Assembly: GCF_964199755.1 (NCBI RefSeq)
Contig: NC_133906.1
Span: forward strand, 1,178,001-1,242,000
Direction: 5' to 3'
From: Larus michahellis
Lineage: Eukaryota; Chordata; Aves; Charadriiformes; Laridae
Length of the DNA: 64,000 nucleotides
Shown: piece by piece, positions 37,776 to 48,853 of the stretch
Layout of the letters: each line of letters starts with the position of its first letter
How positions within the stretch are numbered: the first letter of the stretch is position 1
Position numbers and translations under genes: made by a program
Notes under the pieces: model-generated
Told to the model about the DNA's origin: nothing
Database searches by the model: none
The model's input: the letters and a program-made list of their open reading frames with translations, nothing else

Positions 37776-39990
37776 TGCGGCCCCTGGCCGGGCTCTCCGA
37801 GGATGCTCCTCTGGACATGCCGGGCTGGCAAGACTGGAGTCACCGAGGCTGCTCTTCTCCCAGGCAATGGCACAGCTCCCCACAGAGGGGGACGAAGCTT
37901 CACAAAGCCCAACGAATTTTTCAGCTCCATATAAAGGGTCAGCGAATGGCCCCTCCTGTCCCGATATCAAGCACTACGGTGTGATGGCACCCCACTGGGA
38001 CGAGCGGTCCGTGGAGCTGCTGAGCCGCCTCCAGTCGGGTCTCCACCACAAGGCAGGTGTCAGTGGCTGCCCTAGGGTTGGCCCAACGCAACCCATTGCC
38101 AAGGCTGGTTGACGTGGGGCGAGGTTTAACAACCCAGTCATTGACCTGGGTGACCTTGGGACATCAGCCAGGATCCCAGCAACCCTGTCCCAGCCACAAT
38201 ACAGCCACAGCCTCATTCAACCCAGCCACATACAGCCACAATCTCTTTCAACCCTACCAAGGTCAACACACGGTGCAAAGGGATATCCTGACAGAGGGGA
38301 ATATCTGCTCCGAAAAGGGGATGGTGATGCCCTGGAGTGACCCACATCTGCCCAGGCATCCATCCCCACAGGAAAAATGTCTCTCCTCAGCCTCAACACA
38401 CTTATGGTCGCACCCAGGAGGGATGGGGAGCCATCCTTGGTGAGGCCCAAGTCTATCGCACCAAGAGGCCTATTTCAGTGGCTCCAATTTCTCAGCCATC
38501 TGCGGGATGGAGAAACCAATCAAGTGGGTGACCGTTTCACGGTACTGTCCCCGGACCTGGTGCAGCGCCGGGAGAAGGGAGCGGCTCCTCCGGCTGCTGC
38601 GAGCTCCGAGTCTATTGACCCGCTTTAGGACTCTTTGGAAGAGATGAACTTTTTTTTTTTTTTTTCCCTTTCTCCCTTTTTCCAGATCACTGACTCAGCA
38701 AATTAGAACAAGAACATAATTTAGCAATACAGCGGTTTTTGAAAGACACAGTCCCCCTCTCCTCATCCCCACCGCCCAAACAGATTTATTTCCCCCCCCC
38801 CGCCTTCGCTATTCATTCAGAGCTGATGCTAATTGAAAAACGTAGAACGTGGCTAAGAAAACGGTGGGTTGTCACTTTGGGAGGACCAGAGGACAGGCAA
38901 TGCCCTCCCGCCAGGATACGCAATCCAGCTGATGTCCGGGTGACTTTTTAGTCTTTGCCAGCTCTGGGGATGCGCTCCCCGGCAGGAAGAAGCACGTCGG
39001 CACAGCTGACGGCAGGATCAGCTCCCGGAAAAATCAAACCCGGCTTAAGCGTAACACATGGGGGACCCGGTGGACAGGTCTTGGCCCAGAGCAGCCATGG
39101 GTGTGCAGAAAGAGGCTCTGGCGCAGCGGAGGTGGCCCTTGTGCCATCCCTGCTCCGCATCCCAGTGCCACCAGCACCCATCCTGCACCCACCCCACCCC
39201 ACCATGGGCACCTGCCCGTGGCCCCAGCTGAATTTCAGCCCCACGTGGCGACCCGAGCCACCGGACTTTTCCTGCACTCCCCATGCACGTAACACACCTC
39301 CCTGGAGGATTTGGCAAGGCGGTACCCCAACCCAACAGCGGCTCGCAGCAACCAAGGAAAGAGGCAACACCCACGGATGGATGTGGTCCCCACGGGTGAC
39401 AGGCGGTGACAGCCCAGGTACCGCCCCAAGCCTCACGCTGCGGGGGGAACAAGGCATCCCCGCGCTCAGCAGCGGCGGCAGGAGGAGGGGTGCTCCCAGC
39501 TCGGCTGGGTGCCGGACTGCGGTAACTCGGCTGGTGCCTTATGGACTCACCGGAGCCATCCTGGCTGGGGCCTCACTGCCACTGGTTGCCCCCAAGCTCT
39601 GCCCCGAAAAGCCACCTCCTGCCTCCCCACCTTCCCACCCCATCACCGGCCTAGTAGCCGGTCGCTGGTGCAGGGAGGTGCAGCCCCCCCAGGACAAGGG
39701 ATGGCGGCACTGCCCGCTGCCACCCGCGTCTGCAAAGGGGACAAGAGCGCGCCCGGGGACCCCCAGGAGAGACCCCAGCCCTCCTCCCCAGGCCAGTAAA
39801 CCCCAGTAACGTAAGGGAGGGTGGGGGCTGGGGGCACAGGGGAGAGCACACATCTCACAGTGAGAACTGTTAATGGAAAAGGGGAAAATAAAAAAGTAAG
39901 AAGTACCAGGTGTTTTATTATCTAGGGCAAGATCCGAACCCAGGAGCGCAGCCCGAGGAGGGGTTAGGGTGCCTGAGAGGGGCCGGTTAC

Positions 39991-40776
39991 CTCCAGTGCT
40001 GCAGAAGGCTTCTTTTTGAGTTCTTCACATTTTCGGAATTTGCAAATCTGGTGGCCAGTTTTGCGATTCCTACAACTGCTGCACTGCTCGCAGTTTATCC
40101 GTCTTCGGCAGGGCGGGCACATGCCGCATCTTTTCCGTTTCTTTTTCCCCGAATTGATGGCAGATGCCAACTCATTCTGCATGGGATACTCTGCCAAGCC
40201 AGCCATATGGAGCGCGCTCTCTGCCAGAAACACGCCGGCAGGGGTCATAATGAAAAGGCCTGGGTTGATGGGAAAAGCCCCCAGGTAAGGAAAATCAGAG
40301 GGGCCGTTCATTGTCTCTGCAGCTGAGACGGCCTCCATGTCAGAGATACCAGTCCCGTGGTCGCTTGCTAGAGGGAGATGCTCCTGTACCACTCTTTTGA
40401 GCATTTCTGTCGACTGAGCAAACTGTTGTAGGGCGGTCTGTCCTTCTGAGGAGATCTCCGACACCCGGTCTAATTTGCTCAGCATACTAGAGATGTTTTT
40501 GTGCTTTGAGGTAGAATGACTTTTATCCACAGTCGCTTCATTGCCATTAGCTAAGGGGTTGCCTTTCTCTGAATGTTCGCTTACCGAGCTGCTGCTACCA
40601 AAGGTGGAATAGTGGGAGAGTGGACGGGACTTCTTAAGACTTTTGTTCAAAGGTTCACTTATTATTCCACTTTTGTTCCTCCTCTCGGAGTTGACGGGGG
40701 GTTGAGAGTCATCTTGGTTATTTTTTTCCGTCTCTGGCTTGTTCCCAGTGTCTTGATGGGAGCCCGAATTTGACAT
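39991..40776 (-). CDS. CXXC5: CXXC5 main coding exon (residues 1-262)
   Basis: Encodes nearly all of CXXC5/RINF, a nuclear protein that binds unmethylated CpG DNA, inhibits Wnt/beta-catenin signalling through Dishevelled, and responds to BMP/TGF-beta and retinoids (family knowledge). Visible: a conserved block around residues 31-60 (ERRNKSGIISEPLNKSL, then SRPLSHYSTFGS); LQQFAQSTEMLKRVVQEHLP at about 116-135; a hydrophobic block starting DFPYLGAFPINPGLF at 161; a basic nuclear-localisation stretch GKKKRKR at 210-216; and the CXXC finger with all eight zinc cysteines at 217, 220, 223, 229, 232, 235, 245 and 250. KTGHQI at 239-244 fits the KTXXXI Dishevelled-binding motif. The start is the first in-frame ATG with A at -3; upstream in-frame codons are low-complexity leader. 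The exon ends GAG then GTAACC, a good donor in phase 0. The bird protein is shorter than human CXXC5 (322 residues) because the Gly/Ser/Ala-rich N-terminal stretches are missing. The C-terminal residues separate it from CXXC4. Confidence 0.97.
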
Positions 40777-41065
40777 GGTGCCCAGAGCACAACAACAAAA
40801 CCAAACCCAAAATTTAAAAAAAAAAAAAAAAAAAAAAAGGAAACAAAAAAAAAAAAACAACAAACAACCCCAAAAACCCACCCCCAACGCCAAAGCGAAA
40901 GACCCCCAAAGCCCCTTCTGGTAGCACCAGCCCGCCGGCCACCGGGGAAAGCTCAGACGGGAACGCTCATCAACGGGGCGTCTCCTCCAGCGCCGGCCGC
41001 AGAGGGCTTCAGTCCGATCTCAGTGCACAGACATACTCTGTGGCTCTGGGACACAACACGCGGCT
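40777..41065 (-). other. CXXC5: CXXC5 5' untranslated part of exon 2
   Basis: Upstream of the ATG the minus strand has a strong acceptor: a CT-rich tract (41068-41090) ending GCTTGCAG, with the exon beginning at 41065. This implies at least one further non-coding exon at higher coordinates. The leader contains two homopolymer runs, 23 T (complement of A at 40816-40838) and 13 T (40845-40857), about 40-80 nt before the start codon. The frame stays open through these runs back to a TTG at 40893, but the resulting Phe/Trp/Cys-rich peptide is not part of known CXXC5. Confidence 0.75.
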
Positions 41066-41632
41066 CTGCAAGCGGAAAAGAAAAGAGAGTTAGCGCTGGC
41101 AAGAGCCAACGGGCTTTTCAAAGCAGCTCTTCCTCCCCCTGCCATGAAAAGTCTCAGCGCCGCAAACAAAGGAACTCCAGGGAACGGACCTCGGTGGAGA
41201 TCCGTTCCACTGCTCTTTAAAAGGGTCGCCATCCAGATAGAAATGGGGGGTCACTGGGGAAGTCCTGGCCTGGGAGCAATGGCACTACGACGCTTAAAGG
41301 CCCTATGTGCCCGGCTCTCCTCCCCCAGGGACTGCACCCCCAGGGAAGTCACGGGGCTCATCTCCTGCTCCGCTCCAGCGGCACGCGGCCCCCATGCCAC
41401 ATGGGACACGGCCGCCCGTGGGATGTCACCAAGCTGGCAAGGGGTGCCTGGTCCCCACCCTGCAGCCGTCGTGTCCCTGCGCCCTCCCAGATGATGCTGC
41501 TCACCCTGCTCATGCTGGGCTGCTCCCCCTACCCTCCTCCTCCTCCTCCTCTTCCTCCTCCTGGACCCTTGTCCCTGGGCCACCACTGCACACCAGTGCT
41601 GGGCAGGGGAAGGAGGCCACCTAGGGAGCTGT
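41066..41632. other. Upstream/intron sequence next to CXXC5 exon 2
   Basis: Begins with the pyrimidine tract and CAG acceptor of CXXC5 exon 2, followed by GC-rich unique sequence and a (TCC)n-rich stretch at 41525-41565. Probably the 3' end of a CXXC5 5' intron. Confidence 0.6.
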
Positions 41633-42222
41633 AGTGTCCACCTCCGAGCCCTACAGGGAGCCACAGCATCCACCTCCAAACCCCACCAAGAGCTGCAGCA
41701 TCCACCTCTGAGCCCCATGGGGAGCCACAACATCCACCTCCAAACCCCATAGGTTGCTGCAGTGGCTATCGCCGAGCCCCTGCAGCATTTATCTCCAAGC
41801 CTCATGGAGAACTGTAGCATCCACCTCCAAATGCCATGGGTAGCCGTGGCATCCACCTCCAAGCCCCATGGGTAGCCAAGGCATCCACCTCCAAACACCA
41901 TGAGGAGCCACAGTGTCCACCTCCAAGCACCATGGGTAGCCACGGCATCCACCTCCAAGCCCCATGGGTAGCCATGGCATCCACCTCCAAGCCCCATGGG
42001 TAGCCAAGGCATCCACCTCCAAACACCATGAGGAGCTACAGCGTCCACCTCCAAGCCCCATGGGTAGCCAAGGCATCCACCCCTAAACACCATGAGGAGC
42101 CACAGCGTCCACCTCCGAGCCCCATGGACAGCCATGGCATCCGCCTCCAAGCCCCATGGGGAGCTGCAGCATCTACCTCCAAGCCCCACGAGGAGCCACA
42201 GTGTCCACCTCCAAGCCCCACT
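41633..42222. repeat. 32-bp minisatellite, about 19 copies
   Basis: Unit of 32 bp with core ATCCACCTCCAAGCCCCATG then GGTAGCC; 19 copies are marked by the recurring CCACCTCC word from 41638 to 42205. Copies in the middle (41850-42110) are the most alike; edges have drifted. Because 32 is not a multiple of three and the unit has no stop on the minus strand, all three minus frames stay open, which creates an apparent 513-residue Trp/Gly-rich open frame. Most likely within a 5' intron of CXXC5. Confidence 0.95.
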
Positions 42223-45200
42223 GCTGACCTCCTGCCGTGCCCCGGCATGCCTTGCCCCAGGCGCCCGGCTGCTGTGGCGGAGGCAGGGGCTCAGCGGCAA
42301 TGGTGGGAGCCCCCCCTCGGCGCCGTTCCCCACAGCAGGGGCGATGCCGCCGTCCCTGGGGCGGCTCTGGGGCAGCTGGGCCCAGCGTGGCTGCAAACAC
42401 TTGTTGTGAAATTCCTCCTCCTCCCCTCCGGAGCACGCACGCACGCACGCACAGGCACCGCCGGAGTAATCAGGCTTTAGAGGAGAAAAGCTGCAGGGCT
42501 TAGCGGAGCAGGAACCCACGTCCCCACCCCGGCAGCAGCTGGGGGAGGGCAGTGCCGGCAGGAGGCCCCTCGCCTGCCCTGTCTCTCCATCCCGGCTATC
42601 CTGGCTGCCTCCCCTCTGGAGTCCAAGCAGGGACGCAGCCATGTGCGGAGAGCTCTGCCAGGACCCGGCGATGCAGCTGAGCGAGGGGTACCCCTGCTCA
42701 CCCCTCACCCTTTGTGTCCCCTTCGTCCCAGCCGAGCCGCGATGCAGCCCCAGCCACCCCTGCTGCAGCCCGGGACCCTTCCCCATGGACACGGCCTGGC
42801 AGCCGAGCCAGGGGCATCGCCATCAAAACGCTGACGGGGACAATGTCCCCCGCGCCAACCACCATGGCAGAGGAAGACAGCCCGTCTCACCCCGGTGCCA
42901 GAGCTGGCTCGCCTGTGGAGAAGCCCCCCCCGCCGCCCTCGCGCTAAAAACCGCTTGCTTCAGCTGCTGCGGGATTTAAGATGCAGCGCGGATCGATGCA
43001 GGGCTCGGGTTCCAGCCGGGAGCTCGCCAGGCCACGTGGGGAGGGAGGGCTGCGGCCGCAGGACAGACTGCCCTTCCCCAGCGGCACGCTCCGGCCGGGC
43101 AGGGGGATGCTGGGCGACGGCGAGGCCGGGGAGCATCCGAAATGGGCCCTGCAGCTGGACCCCCCCGTCCCCCGCTGCCGGGGAGGTGGGGACACCCGAC
43201 CCCGCAGGCGTTAGGATGGGTCACACCTTAACGCCCCAAGCAACGGGTGCTGGGGCCGGAGCGGGGAGCGCGGCAGGAAAAGCGCCGGACGGGAGGATGT
43301 GAGATAAAACCGCCCGGCGGCGTTATCTCGTGCCCGCCCGCGGCCGCCTTTCCTGCGGCCCTGCACCTCTTCCGCCCCAGCGGGGAGCCAAGTGCCGGCA
43401 CCCATTGGCCCGGGATTTACCGGCCTCGTGGCTGCCACGGCGTGAACCGGGGCTCTCCGGCCACGACAGGCAGCAGAGCAGGAGGGGCAGCAGGAGTTCG
43501 CCTCCCGTCGCTCCGGCAGAGCCCGAGCCGTGCCCGCGTGAGGCTGGCTGCCACGCCGAGGGGTCCCCCCACTCCCACGGCACACGACGGTGGGGTCTGG
43601 GTGCCAAACCAGGGAGGACACTGTCCGCAGGCACGCTGCCATCGCCGCCGCCATCAGTTCACGCCTTCCCCCATGGAAGGAGGTCTTCCCCAGCCGCTCC
43701 CACCCCGCCACGTAAATCAGGTGCCAGTGGCTCCAAGCCCCCACCAGCTGCAGCCTCCTCCTGCTGGGGCTGACGGCTGCAGAGCCCGGAGCACGGTCCC
43801 CCGGCGCACCCACTGCTGCGGTGGGTGGCACTGCGGGACGAGGGCACCCCCGCCCACCCAGCGCAGCCCCCCGCCACCCACGGGGACACGGGGACGCCCC
43901 AGCAGTGCAAGGCGGTGCCCAGCTGCTGGTGCGGGGTGCGGTGCCGAGCTGTGCCATGCCGAGCGGCACCGCCGCACAATCCCGCCATTGTCCCGGCCGC
44001 TGCTCTGCCTCCGCCAGCTCCCGCCATCTGCAGCTGCCCGCTCTGCCCTCCAGCTCCTCCGTGGCGGCAGGCACCGGGCACCGCTGTGTGCTGGGTCTGT
44101 CCCTACACTGTCCCCCGCCTCCCCGGGGACCCCAGGCCCCGCTTGCCGTGGGGTGCCCGGCTAATTTGCACAGAAGGGGGTGTCCCCCCCAACCCCGGCA
44201 CCGCGGGACCACCCAGCTCAGCAGCCGTCTCAGCTGCTCCTCGCCAGCCTCTGCCCGGCCGGGGTTGCTAATTGCAGCGGGGGGAGGAATTAATGATCTT
44301 AATCCCTTCTTTATGATTGACCCGAGGAAAGACAGCGAGGTCCCGTCCCGTCCCCCCCCGCCCCCCACCCCATCCCGTTTCTGCCCCTTTTCCGACCCCC
44401 ATCCCCTGGGGAAGGTGCTGGCAGCGTCATCTGGGTCCCTCCCTGTCAGAAGGTGCTTAGTGCCGGCCGCGGCATTAAGGGGCACGTGATGGGCTCCCTC
44501 GCCCGGCTTCGTGCAGCGGGCAGCTTAGCAGCCTGGAGGGACGCCAGGGTTCAAGGGGACACCGCCAAGGTCAGGAGGCCCCAGCACACACCCAGAGGGT
44601 TCCCAGTATCACCCCGCACACCCCCTGCTCTGCAATCCCCCTGACCCACAGGGTCTGCAAGCCCCGGGGGCCTCAAGCAACCTGGGAGCCACAGCACCCA
44701 GGCGAGGCCATCCCTTGGGTGTCACCCGCTTCGCCCTCCCCTCTCCCACCGAGATCCATTTCCATGGGTCACCCCAAAAAACAGCCCCCGCCAGCCCGGG
44801 ATGCTCATCTGGGCCGAGGCAGCAGCATAGTCCGAGGAGGGAGAAAGGGAGTCACCCCTGGAGCTCAGCCATCACCACCCCGCATGCCCCGCTTCGCTCT
44901 GCCCCAGGCCTCTCTGCCTGTCCCAACGCCTCCAAAAAAATAAAACACAGTAAGGGTTGTAAAAAAGAGCTCGGGTGGTCCAGCACCCGGAGAAACCGTC
45001 CCCAGACGACGGACTAAGAGTCTCCCTGATTGCAGGCACCATTTACCGGCAGAGGGGAGCAGGAAGAGGAGCTTCGCTTCTCGTAAAAAAATGACAAGCT
45101 GTGATTTCCAGCCTGCTCCCCTGTGTTATTTCACCGCGTCGCTGGAAAGCCATCAGCTCCTGCCGACGTAAAAAGTCTCGTCGCCCTCGAGAAAGAACTT

Positions 45201-45578
45201 CTGCTTTCCTTTAATTTTAAATAAATCAACCTCCTCCCGGAAAAGCTGCCGGTCGGTCAGCTGTGCACAGACACGGCTGTAAAGGGAGAAGAAAGCAGCA
45301 AAGCCGACGCTGAGCTGCTCCCGGGCGCCGGAGACAAAGGGAGAAAATAAAAGTTCGGCTTTTTTTCTAATCTCTGGGCGCTGGGTGGGCACCGGGGCCG
45401 CCGGCTTTGTCCGCCCGGAGCAGACGGAGGACGAGGACGGAAGGGACCCCGGCGTCTTTTCAGCCTCGAGAAAGGCGGTAATTGTCCCCTCTGCCGGGTT
45501 TTTGTCCCCGCTTCCTCCCCCTCGCCATGCGGCTGCCCACCCAGCGCGGCCCCCACCTCCCCGGCAAAGCCCTGGGGA
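42223..45578. other. GC-rich upstream/intron sequence with CpG-rich domain
   Basis: Includes a short (GCAC)n run at 42433-42452 and CpG-rich DNA from about 42990 to 44000. AT-rich unique patches occur at 44270-44320 and 45080-45370. A 424-residue minus-strand open frame (43211-44485) and overlapping plus frames are stop-poor GC-rich sequence. No exon recognised, though a non-coding CXXC5 exon could be hidden here. Confidence 0.5.
42990..43560. promoter_or_regulatory. CpG-rich domain, alternative promoter candidate
   Basis: CpG density is high (GCCCGCCCGCGGCCGCC; GGCGGCGTTATCTCG), about 2 kb upstream of the exon 2 acceptor. It might hold an alternative CXXC5 first exon. No TATA-like or initiator signal settles it. 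Confidence 0.3.
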
Positions 45579-45700
45579 TGGACAGACAAACGGACGGATG
45601 GATGGACAGACAAATGGATGGATGGATGGATGGATGGATGGATGGATGGATGGATGGATGGATGGAAAGACAAACAGACAAGCAGATGGACAGGCTCAAC
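45579..45700. repeat. Compound (GGAT)n/(GACA)n microsatellite
   Basis: Pure GGAT units run from about 45614 to 45665 (13 units), flanked on both sides by GGACAGACAAA-like units. Expected to be polymorphic in length. It yields spurious Asp-Gly-Trp-Met and Ser-Ile-His-Pro frames. Confidence 0.95.
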
Positions 45701-47160
45701 TGCGCCACAGGCAGCTCTAAGGAGGGCATCCACCACCGGCACTTGCCCCTCTCCAAGGCATCCCAGGAAGGGTGTAGGTCAACGGAGGCTGCAGCTGGAG
45801 GGACCTTCCCAGCTGGAGGTACCACTCATGGCTCCAGAGAGGGGCCAGAGGTGGGCCCCGTGCTCCTCAACCAACAGCCATGACCAGGACCTCGGGATGG
45901 CCAGGACTGTGGGGCCATGGGTGGTGGGAGTGATGCATGGGGAGACCCAAGATCCCTTCAGGTATCCTGGTGTCTGAAACACACCTTGGGATGAGAAAAG
46001 CCAGCAGGTAGCACAGGACCACCACCCTGTAGCCCCATCGTGGGTTAGAGGGTGCAGCTCCAACCCAGGTCAAAGGCTCAAGAGAACACGCACCAGCAGA
46101 ACAAGGTTCAAAGCAGCTCCACGCCCAGTGCCACAACACCCCACTCAGCTTCTAGGCACCCCATTTCCACAGCACAGTTCAACCTGCTGCTCCCTCCACT
46201 GGGTGACACAGGTCAACTGAAAGCAGGCGGTGAGGTCTCATCACAGCCTCATTGACCACAAGTCAGGCAGCAGGTGCCAGACCAAAGGGCTACTGGACCT
46301 TTTCGACCACACAAGGAAGCACCATCATGTCTTGAGATGCCAAGGTCTCAGCCAGGCAAGAGCCAGCCACGGGGACTGCTGGCAGGGCAGAGACTTCTGC
46401 CAAAGCCACAGCGGGAAACAAGATGAACCAAGAGAGAAATCAAGCCACCACCATCTCCCAAGGTGGAATATCCCCGCAGGACACCCATTCAGGGAGAACA
46501 TGGTGCCTGATAACTAGGCACGGGCACCCTGAGGCAAAGACAAGCATGTCCTTCACCTACATTGTTTGCAAGTCATCCTCTCTGTCAACCCAACAGCCCC
46601 CAAACTCTGCTCTTCGCATTAATCCGCTCAGAAACTGGTCCAGCCAGAAGATCCACTCCTGGATGCAACATGGAAGTTACCCGTCGCCCACTACATTTTC
46701 TCTGGACATCAAGAGTGGACGCCCAGGCCTGGGGGAGGTTTGGGCAGTGTCGTAAATGCTAAGCCTCACCCTGGGCGTCCACAGGTTAACGAGCCAGAGG
46801 TATGATGGGTTGCCAGATGGGTAACTCGTATGGAGATAGTTCATCTCCCGTGCTCCAGAACATCCTTCGACGGGCCAGTTGTGGCAGCCGCTCAGCTCAT
46901 CTCTGCTGCTGAGGAGGCACTGAGGGACATTAAGAAGCCAACTCCTGAATTAAAAACGCTATGGAAGATTAAATCCAGCATCTGGAGTTAGCCCTGGAAG
47001 CAGATGGCGAATCATCATGGCGCACAGAGTGGCTTTCACCTGTCTCCTCCTCGCAGGCAGCCACTCGGCTCTGGTGGTGCCTCCCAAGAGCAGCTCTGGA
47101 CACACACAGAGCCCAGCCAGCAAGGGCCAGAGACGCACCGTGCCAGGCACGTACTCCAAG
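45701..47160. other. Unique upstream/intron sequence
   Basis: Moderate GC, unique, without recognised repeat, exon or RNA gene. Confidence 0.55.
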
Positions 47161-47280
47161 GGCGGTGTGGTGGAGCCATGAGTGACGTGGTGAGGCCATG
47201 CACGACGTGGTGAGGCCATGCATGATGTGGTGAGGCCACGTGCGATGTGGTGAAGCCATGCGTGACGTGGTGAGGCCATG
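47161..47280. repeat. 20-bp tandem repeat, six units
   Basis: Six consecutive 20-bp units with consensus CATGACGTGGTGAGGCCATG-like sequence; unit ends fall at 47180, 47200, 47220, 47240, 47260 and 47280 with no indels. Two units contain TGACGTGG, which matches the XBP1/ATF6-type UPRE core. Confidence 0.93.
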
Positions 47281-48853
47281 CCGCCACCCTGCAGATGCCC
47301 AGCTGAGCAGGCAGGAGGTGATGCCACCTCCCCGTCGGCCAACTGGGCTCCTGTGCCTGGGCTCCAGCAAAGGTGTCTATTTCCCCGCTGGTGGGGGTTT
47401 TCCCCACATCACCACGGGTGCTGAGGGCTTCCCAACCCACCGGCATGGTCAGACATGTAGGGACGCCCAAGCAAGGCTGAGCCCATCACCAACATGCCCT
47501 GGACTTCCAAGGAGGTTACCACCATGGAGAGGACAAGGACATCCCCAGAGACACCATCACCTCCATGCGCATCCTTGAACCTCCCCGTCCCCATGCACAC
47601 CCGGGGCCACCACCATGGGGACCGAACTGTGCCCGGGGCCGCCCCGCGCCACCCGGCTGGGAAACGTGGCTGTGTCCTGCCTCTGCGGGGTGGGGGTTGT
47701 GGATTAAGGAGTCTTAAATGTCAGACGACCAGGCGCTCCCTGGAAATCCACTTATCTCCGCTGCCACTCGGAGCGGCCGGAGCCGGGCGGTTCTGGAGAT
47801 AACGCGATTTGAAACGTCCACCCGAGCATTGCAGGGCTGCGGGTGCCCCGCGGACAACGCCAGGCACCTCCTCCCCTCCTCCGCTCGCCCAGCTGCTGCC
47901 CAGAGAGCCGGGTGACGGCCGCGCTGCTCAGCCCGGGGGCTGCACCCACCTGCGCCACCCCCTCCACTCCCCCGCTTCCCCAAATCGGGGGGACGAGGGA
48001 GGCTTGGCAGCCTCACACCCCCCCACCACAGCGCTCATCCATCCCCCCTCCCCGTGCCAAAGCTGCGCCAATTCGCTGCCCAAATCCTAAAACGACTGTA
48101 ACTAAAACCTACCAGATTGAGCCTCGGGAAGGGCCCCCCCTCCTGTTTCTCCCCCCCCCACACTCCCTTTCCAAATGGGATTGAACAGATCTGCGCTCGC
48201 ACGAGCCCAGCTCGCAGCCAAGCAGCATCTGACATTCACGCGCCGTGGCACGGCTCTCTGCCGCTCGCCCACTCCCCCCGCCTTGGCATCGCCTTTGCTG
48301 CCCCCCCCGGGAGATGAGGCATCGCTCCCAGTCTCGCAGAACCCCCCCCTGCCCTCTGCAAACCGCCCCCCCCCCCAGACCCTCCTGGAAGGACCAGGAG
48401 GGTCCCTCCCTCTTTGGTCCAGCTAGTCTCCAGCGTCCCCTCCACCAAGGGAGGTCCCCAAGGTGATTTCAGGGCTGTGCTGTTGAGGAGACCAGGTTGA
48501 ATGACCCAAGGACTTCGGGGCCAGGTGGATGGGGGGCAGGTGCTGCCCGGCGGCAGATGCCAGCGACAACGGGCATCCCTGCAGGAGCCCCAAGAGCCAC
48601 CGCAAAGGGCGACGGGGGACCCAGGCAAGGCTTCACCCTGGGGAGACCCACACGCAGCCCGCCAAGGCCAAGCTGAGACGTGTGAATCACTCCCGTTAAC
48701 AGATGGGGCGATTACAGCGGAAATGACTCGGGGTCTAACTGCTAACCGGGTCACGGAGAGACTCATCAGCAGGCGCAGAGCTCCAAGAAGTTCATTAAAA
48801 ATAAGAAAAAAAAGTTGTAGGCACAGCTGCATGGGAATATTGGATGGCAAAGA
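47281..48853. other. Unique GC-rich upstream/intron sequence
   Basis: 47760-48000 is CpG-rich and 48070-48120 AT-richer. Poly-C runs at 48150-48165 and 48367-48378. No gene recognised. Confidence 0.5.

Larger units (their letters stand above)
35414..39990 (-). other. CXXC5: CXXC5 intron between the two coding exons
   Basis: Bounded by GTAACC at the donor and a pyrimidine tract plus CAG at the acceptor. It contains a CpG-rich pocket at 35460-35800, one minus-strand CR1 fragment (37052-37349), an AT-rich TAAT-containing island at about 37690-37775, a short CAGCCACA-containing duplication near 38196-38262, and poly-T with AT-rich unique sequence at 38640-38860. Open frames at 38955-39809 and on the opposite strand are stop-poor GC-rich sequence with no recognisable domain. 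Confidence 0.85.

Noticed and set aside
39964..39990. Read-through C-terminus of CXXC5 (VTGPSQAP)
   Set aside because: A good GT donor precedes it and the true C-terminus is encoded at 35369-35413.
39991..40776. Possibility that the gene is CXXC4 (IDAX)
   Set aside because: The N-terminal ERRNKSGIISEPLNKSL block and the KVMLPTGAAFRWFQ ending are those of CXXC5.
40777..40893. N-terminal extension of CXXC5 from an upstream in-frame TTG
   Set aside because: No ATG; the extension is poly-Phe from a T homopolymer and is absent from known CXXC5 proteins.
41251..42792. 513-residue minus-strand open frame, Trp/Gly-rich and repetitive
   Set aside because: It is the 32-bp minisatellite read through; all three minus frames are open because the unit lacks stops. 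No domain or start context supports a protein.
43211..44485. 424-residue minus-strand frame in CpG-rich DNA
   Set aside because: Stop-poor because of GC content; opposite strand is equally open and no domain is visible.
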